Part shown: in pieces, positions 22,283 to 25,504 of the stretch
Numbering within the stretch: position 1 is the stretch's first letter
How the letters are laid out: the number at the start of each line of letters is the position of its first letter
From: Treponema sp.
GTDB lineage: Bacteria; Spirochaetota; Spirochaetia; Treponematales; Treponemataceae
Length of the DNA: 25,504 nucleotides
Direction: 5' to 3'
Assembly: GCA_018384055.1 (NCBI GenBank)
Contig: JAHAZL010000088.1
Coordinates: 1-25,504 of the forward strand
The notes under the pieces: generated by a model
The model's database searches: none
What the model was told of the DNA's origin: nothing
What the model saw: only the letters and a program-made list of their open reading frames with translations
Made by a program: the position numbers and the translations under genes

Positions 22283-24337
22283 ATGGCTAATATGAAATGG
22301 ACTTTAGAAAATGATGTTAATGATTTTGTTAAAAAATCACTAGAAAATATAGGACTTGAAAAGCATAAAGATTTTAATGAAGAAAGTTCAATGTCTGACT
22401 ATATGAAAGAGGCATTAAAAGGTTCAGCTAAAACTAAAAATAAAACTAACTTTGGTAAGCCTGATTTTCATATTGAAAAATACAAAATAAAAAATGAAAT
22501 AATTCCTGTAGTTTTTGAAGATAAACTTCATACTAATAAATTGATTGCACAGAATTCTGATGGTATAAAGGATGATGACAAATCAATTTCTTTTTTTTCT
22601 GTAAACGGTGCAATTTATTATGCAACTCAAATGATTGCAAGTGGAAAATATAATGAAGTTATTGCAATTGGTGTTGCTGGCGATTCTAGTGATGATGTAA
22701 AAATTGATGTTTATTTTGTTTATGGTTCTTCGTTTAAAACCATAAAGAAAATGTCTAAATATCAGACTTTTGACTTTTTGGAGAATCAGACAACTTTTGA
22801 TAATTTTTATAGAGATTGTACACTTACTGATGCTGATAAACACGAATTATTGATAAGAAGCAAAGCTGAATTAAGTACTTATGCAAAAGAACTTAATAAA
22901 CTTATGCACAATCATAATATTACAGCTCCTCAGCGTGTTTTGTATGTTTCTGGAATGCTTCTCTCTATGCAGGATATTTTTGAGAACAAAGATTCCTCAG
23001 ACGAAAGAAAATTGATTCAAGAAGGTTTAATTCCAGAAGATTTAAAAGGGCTTTTGACAGAATCAAAGAGGGACGGTATTTTAATTACATCTCAGATTAA
23101 TGAATTTTTAAAAGCGAAAGGAATTCCTGAAGAAAAACGAAAGTTGATGATTGCTTCGTTCAATGAGATTTCTAAAGACAAACAGCGTGATGAACCTACA
23201 AAACTTTTCCCACAAGTTTCAAAATTGATAAAAGAAGAAAAAGCAAGTGCAAATAAACAGATTTTTGTTTATATCTATGATAATATTTATAAACAAATTG
23301 ATGCCTTTTCTAAAAATCTTGATATTATGGGCGAGTTGTATTCTGAATTCTTAAAGTATGCCTTGGGCGATGGAAAAGAATTGGGAATTGTTTTAACTCC
23401 TCCGTATGTTACAAAAATGATGGCTCAAATCTTGAATATTACTTACAAAAATAAAGTAATGGATTTGGCAACTGGTTCTGCTGGATTTTTGATTAGTTCT
23501 ATGGAATTGATGATAAATTCTGCAAATGACGAATTTTCAAAAGGTTCTTCAAAGGCAAAAGAAATTATTGATGATATTAAGAAGAATCGTTTGCTTGGTG
23601 TTGAACTTAACGCTGAAATGTTTACTCTTGCTGCTACAAATATGATTTTGCGTGGAGATGGTTCAAGTAATATTCAAAAAGGTAGTTCTTTTGATAAACC
23701 TGATTCTTTATATACTGATTTTAATGCAGATAGAATTTTGCTTAACCCTCCGTTCACTTTTGAAGAAAATGGTATGCCGTTTATTGCTTACGGTTTGGAC
23801 AGAATGCAAAAAGGCGGATTTGGTGCAATTATCATTCAAGACAGTGCTGGTTCTGGAAAAGCTGTAAAATCAAATCAGCAAATCTTAAAAAAGCATACTC
23901 TTGTTGCAAGTATAAAAATGCCTGTTGATTTGTTTCAGCCAATGGCAGGTGTTCAAACGAGTATTTATATTTTTGAAGCTGGAACTCCTCACGATTACGA
24001 AAAAACTGTTAAATTTATTGATTTTTCAAATGACGGTTACAAGCGTACAAGCAGAAGTTTAATTGAACAAGATGAACCTATCAAAAGATATTCCGACATT
24101 ATAAAAATCTATAAGTCTGGTAGCAAAGCAAAAGTTGAAGCAAATTGGGATTTAAACGCAACTTACACAGAAGATTTTATTACAGATTCTGGAACAGACT
24201 GGAATTTTGGCGCTCATATAAAAATTGACACAAAACCAACTCTATCCGATTTTAAGAAAACTGTTGCCGACTATCTTTCTTGGGAAGTTTCAAACATCAT
24301 CAAAAACAACGCAGAGAACGACCGCCTGGGAAAATAG
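22283..24337 (+). CDS. Restriction-modification subunit: N-terminal nuclease-like domain plus N6-adenine DNA methylase
   Basis: A 684-aa protein. Residues about 330-600 are an HsdM-type N6-adenine methyltransferase, with SAM-binding motif DLATGSAGF from 394 and catalytic NPPF at 488-491. The first 150 residues are not typical of HsdM: PD at 60-61 followed by E79-D-K81 in VVFEDKL fits a PD-(D/E)XK nuclease core. A nuclease-methylase chain followed by a separate specificity subunit is the arrangement of BcgI-like (type IIB) systems, so it may cut as well as methylate. ATG 22283 follows GGAG (22273-22276); the in-frame TTG at 22271 overlaps that site and is rejected. Base composition is clearly more AT-rich than the genes before it, suggesting transfer. 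Family call is firm; nuclease activity is inferred. Confidence 0.88.
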   Translation: MANMKWTLENDVNDFVKKSLENIGLEKHKDFNEESSMSDYMKEALKGSAKTKNKTNFGKPDFHIEKYKIKNEIIPVVFEDKLHTNKLIAQNSDGIKDDDKSISFFSVNGAIYYATQMIASGKYNEVIAIGVAGDSSDDVKIDVYFVYGSSFKTIKKMSKYQTFDFLENQTTFDNFYRDCTLTDADKHELLIRSKAELSTYAKELNKLMHNHNITAPQRVLYVSGMLLSMQDIFENKDSSDERKLIQEGLIPEDLKGLLTESKRDGILITSQINEFLKAKGIPEEKRKLMIASFNEISKDKQRDEPTKLFPQVSKLIKEEKASANKQIFVYIYDNIYKQIDAFSKNLDIMGELYSEFLKYALGDGKELGIVLTPPYVTKMMAQILNITYKNKVMDLATGSAGFLISSMELMINSANDEFSKGSSKAKEIIDDIKKNRLLGVELNAEMFTLAATNMILRGDGSSNIQKGSSFDKPDSLYTDFNADRILLNPPFTFEENGMPFIAYGLDRMQKGGFGAIIIQDSAGSGKAVKSNQQILKKHTLVASIKMPVDLFQPMAGVQTSIYIFEAGTPHDYEKTVKFIDFSNDGYKRTSRSLIEQDEPIKRYSDIIKIYKSGSKAKVEANWDLNATYTEDFITDSGTDWNFGAHIKIDTKPTLSDFKKTVADYLSWEVSNIIKNNAENDRLGK

Positions 24338-25504
24338 ATTCCCCACTTAACGAAAAACTAAAAAATGTTAAGTGGGGAGAATTTAGAGTTGAAGATGTAT
24401 TAAAGTGGCAACCACAGATTGAAATTGATCCATTAAAATTAAAGGAAATGACAGTTGAAAATACTGAAAAATATCCATTTTATGGTCAAGCAACTATAAA
24501 TAATGGGATTATCTCTTATGAATCTTTGATTGAAGATGTCTTAAATAATAAAAAAGGATTACCAACAATTCTTGTTCATTCAAACAATCAAAATGTTGTT
24601 TATGTTGAATCTCCTTTTTATTTAAAAGATGGGCACGGAGCTACAAGTGTTTTGCAATCTATAAAACTAAATAAAACAAATGCTCTTTTCTTAATGGCAG
24701 CAATTTCAAGTGTTATTACAAAAGCTTTTTCATACAATTGTAAGGCAACGAAAATCGCTTTAAAAAATAGTATTATCCAACTTCCTCTAAAAGAAAATGC
24801 GTTAGCATTTTCAAATCCGTGTGACAACGTAAAAAACATCGACTTTGATTTTATGGAGTCGTTTATACGCGAACTCGAAGAGGAGCGTATACGCGAACTT
24901 AACGCATACCTTCTTGCTACAGGTTTAAAAGACTATACATTGACCCCCGAGGAAGAAAACGCACTGGAAGCGTTTAAGACGGTGCAGTGGGGAGAATTTG
25001 AGCTGCCAGAAATCTTTGATATAAAGAATACTCATAATATTCTTTCTTCTGAGATTGTTGCAGAAAGTGGAACGACTCCTTATTTGTGTGCCAGTGCAGA
25101 AAATAATGGTGTTAGTTCTTATATTTCGTACAAAAATGAATTGTTAGAAAACGGAAATTGTATATTTATTGGTGGAAAAACTTTTGTTGTAAGCTATCAA
25201 AAAGATGATTTCTATTCTAATGATAGTCATAATCTTGCTTTGTATTTAAAAGAACAAAATGTAACAAAATCAAATCAGTTATATTTAGCAACTTGTATTC
25301 GTAAAGGTTTGAGTCACAAATATTCATGGGGAGATAGTATAAGTGGTTCAAAAATAAAATCAGACAAATTTCAACTCCCCACAAAAAACAACAAACCAGA
25401 TTACGCAACAATGGAAACATTCATAAAAGCCGTTGAAAAACTTGTAATCAAAGATGTTGTTTTGTATGCAGACAGCAAGATTAAAGCAACAAAAGAAGTT
25501 GTAT
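24280..25504 (+). CDS. Restriction-modification specificity (S) subunit, cut by window end, start uncertain
   Basis: DNA-recognition partner of the preceding methylase. The frame is open to the window end. It contains two parallel halves: KNVKWGEFRVEDVL at 24361 starts target-recognition domain 1, and KTVQWGEFELPEIF at 24976 starts domain 2. Each domain is followed by a helical spacer (FMESFIRELEEERIREL, then ATMETFIKAVEKL). Family-like sequence begins about 24337 (DSPLNEKLKN). No ATG or GTG is available there; the only near start is a TTG at 24280, inside the methylase gene and without a ribosome binding site, which I used. ATA at 24334, overlapping the methylase stop, sits where an ATG would be expected. 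The product may be poorly made. The recognition domains are AT-rich, the spacer less so. Confidence 0.75.
   Translation, partial: MGSFKHHQKQRRERPPGKIDSPLNEKLKNVKWGEFRVEDVLKWQPQIEIDPLKLKEMTVENTEKYPFYGQATINNGIISYESLIEDVLNNKKGLPTILVHSNNQNVVYVESPFYLKDGHGATSVLQSIKLNKTNALFLMAAISSVITKAFSYNCKATKIALKNSIIQLPLKENALAFSNPCDNVKNIDFDFMESFIRELEEERIRELNAYLLATGLKDYTLTPEEENALEAFKTVQWGEFELPEIFDIKNTHNILSSEIVAESGTTPYLCASAENNGVSSYISYKNELLENGNCIFIGGKTFVVSYQKDDFYSNDSHNLALYLKEQNVTKSNQLYLATCIRKGLSHKYSWGDSISGSKIKSDKFQLPTKNNKPDYATMETFIKAVEKLVIKDVVLYADSKIKATKEVV
24864..24899 (+). repeat. 12-bp direct repeat in the S-subunit spacer
   Basis: TATACGCGAACT occurs at 24864-24875 and 24888-24899, a 24-base period. It encodes IREL-EEER-IREL in the helical spacer between the two recognition domains. 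Spacer repeats in type I specificity subunits can gain or lose units and so shift the distance between half-sites. Confidence 0.75.

Overview
This window looks like a chromosomal segment of a spirochaete, most likely a gut or rumen Treponema. That is inferred from the gene set: a type III glutamine synthetase, an ammonium channel with a fused P-II domain, an SH3-type lipoprotein and small dispersed palindromic elements. No rRNA or other phylogenetic marker is present. All convincing genes lie on the + strand. I saw no tRNA, rRNA or CRISPR array.

Layout. (1) 1-12071: the 3' part of gltB, then gltD, pyrG, purF, carA and carB. These are glutamate synthase followed by the glutamine-dependent enzymes of CTP, purine and carbamoyl-phosphate synthesis. 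pyrG, purF, carA and carB are tightly packed and probably one operon. carB is fused in frame to a complete DapF-like (diaminopimelate epimerase) domain that lacks one of the two catalytic cysteines. (2) 12072-16370: glnN (type III glutamine synthetase) and amt (ammonium channel with a C-terminal P-II domain), ending in a clear terminator. (3) 16372-18378: uraA and upp, a two-gene uracil uptake and salvage operon with its own sigma70-type promoter. (4) 18379-21901: a lipoprotein with an SH3-like domain and an ABC-F ATPase. (5) 21902-22282: a small membrane-protein gene broken by a 131-bp MITE-like element with an 8-bp target duplication. (6) 22283-25504: an AT-rich restriction-modification module, a nuclease-methylase fusion plus a specificity subunit cut by the window end. 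It looks acquired.

How it fits together: genes 1-13 kb make and spend glutamine. Amt brings in ammonium, GlnN makes glutamine, GltBD recycles it to glutamate, and PyrG, PurF and CarAB use its amide nitrogen for nucleotides. UraA/Upp supply pyrimidines from outside.

The most interesting signal is regulatory. pyrG, glnN and amt each have an intrinsic-terminator-like hairpin wedged directly before the ribosome binding site, so a transcript must read through it to express the gene. In each, the 5' arm of the terminator can instead close a small hairpin with a six-base loop of the form AAWGRS (A at 1, G at 4). This resembles the hexaloop antiterminators bound by ANTAR proteins and suggests shared nitrogen-responsive attenuation. 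It is an inference from sequence and needs testing.
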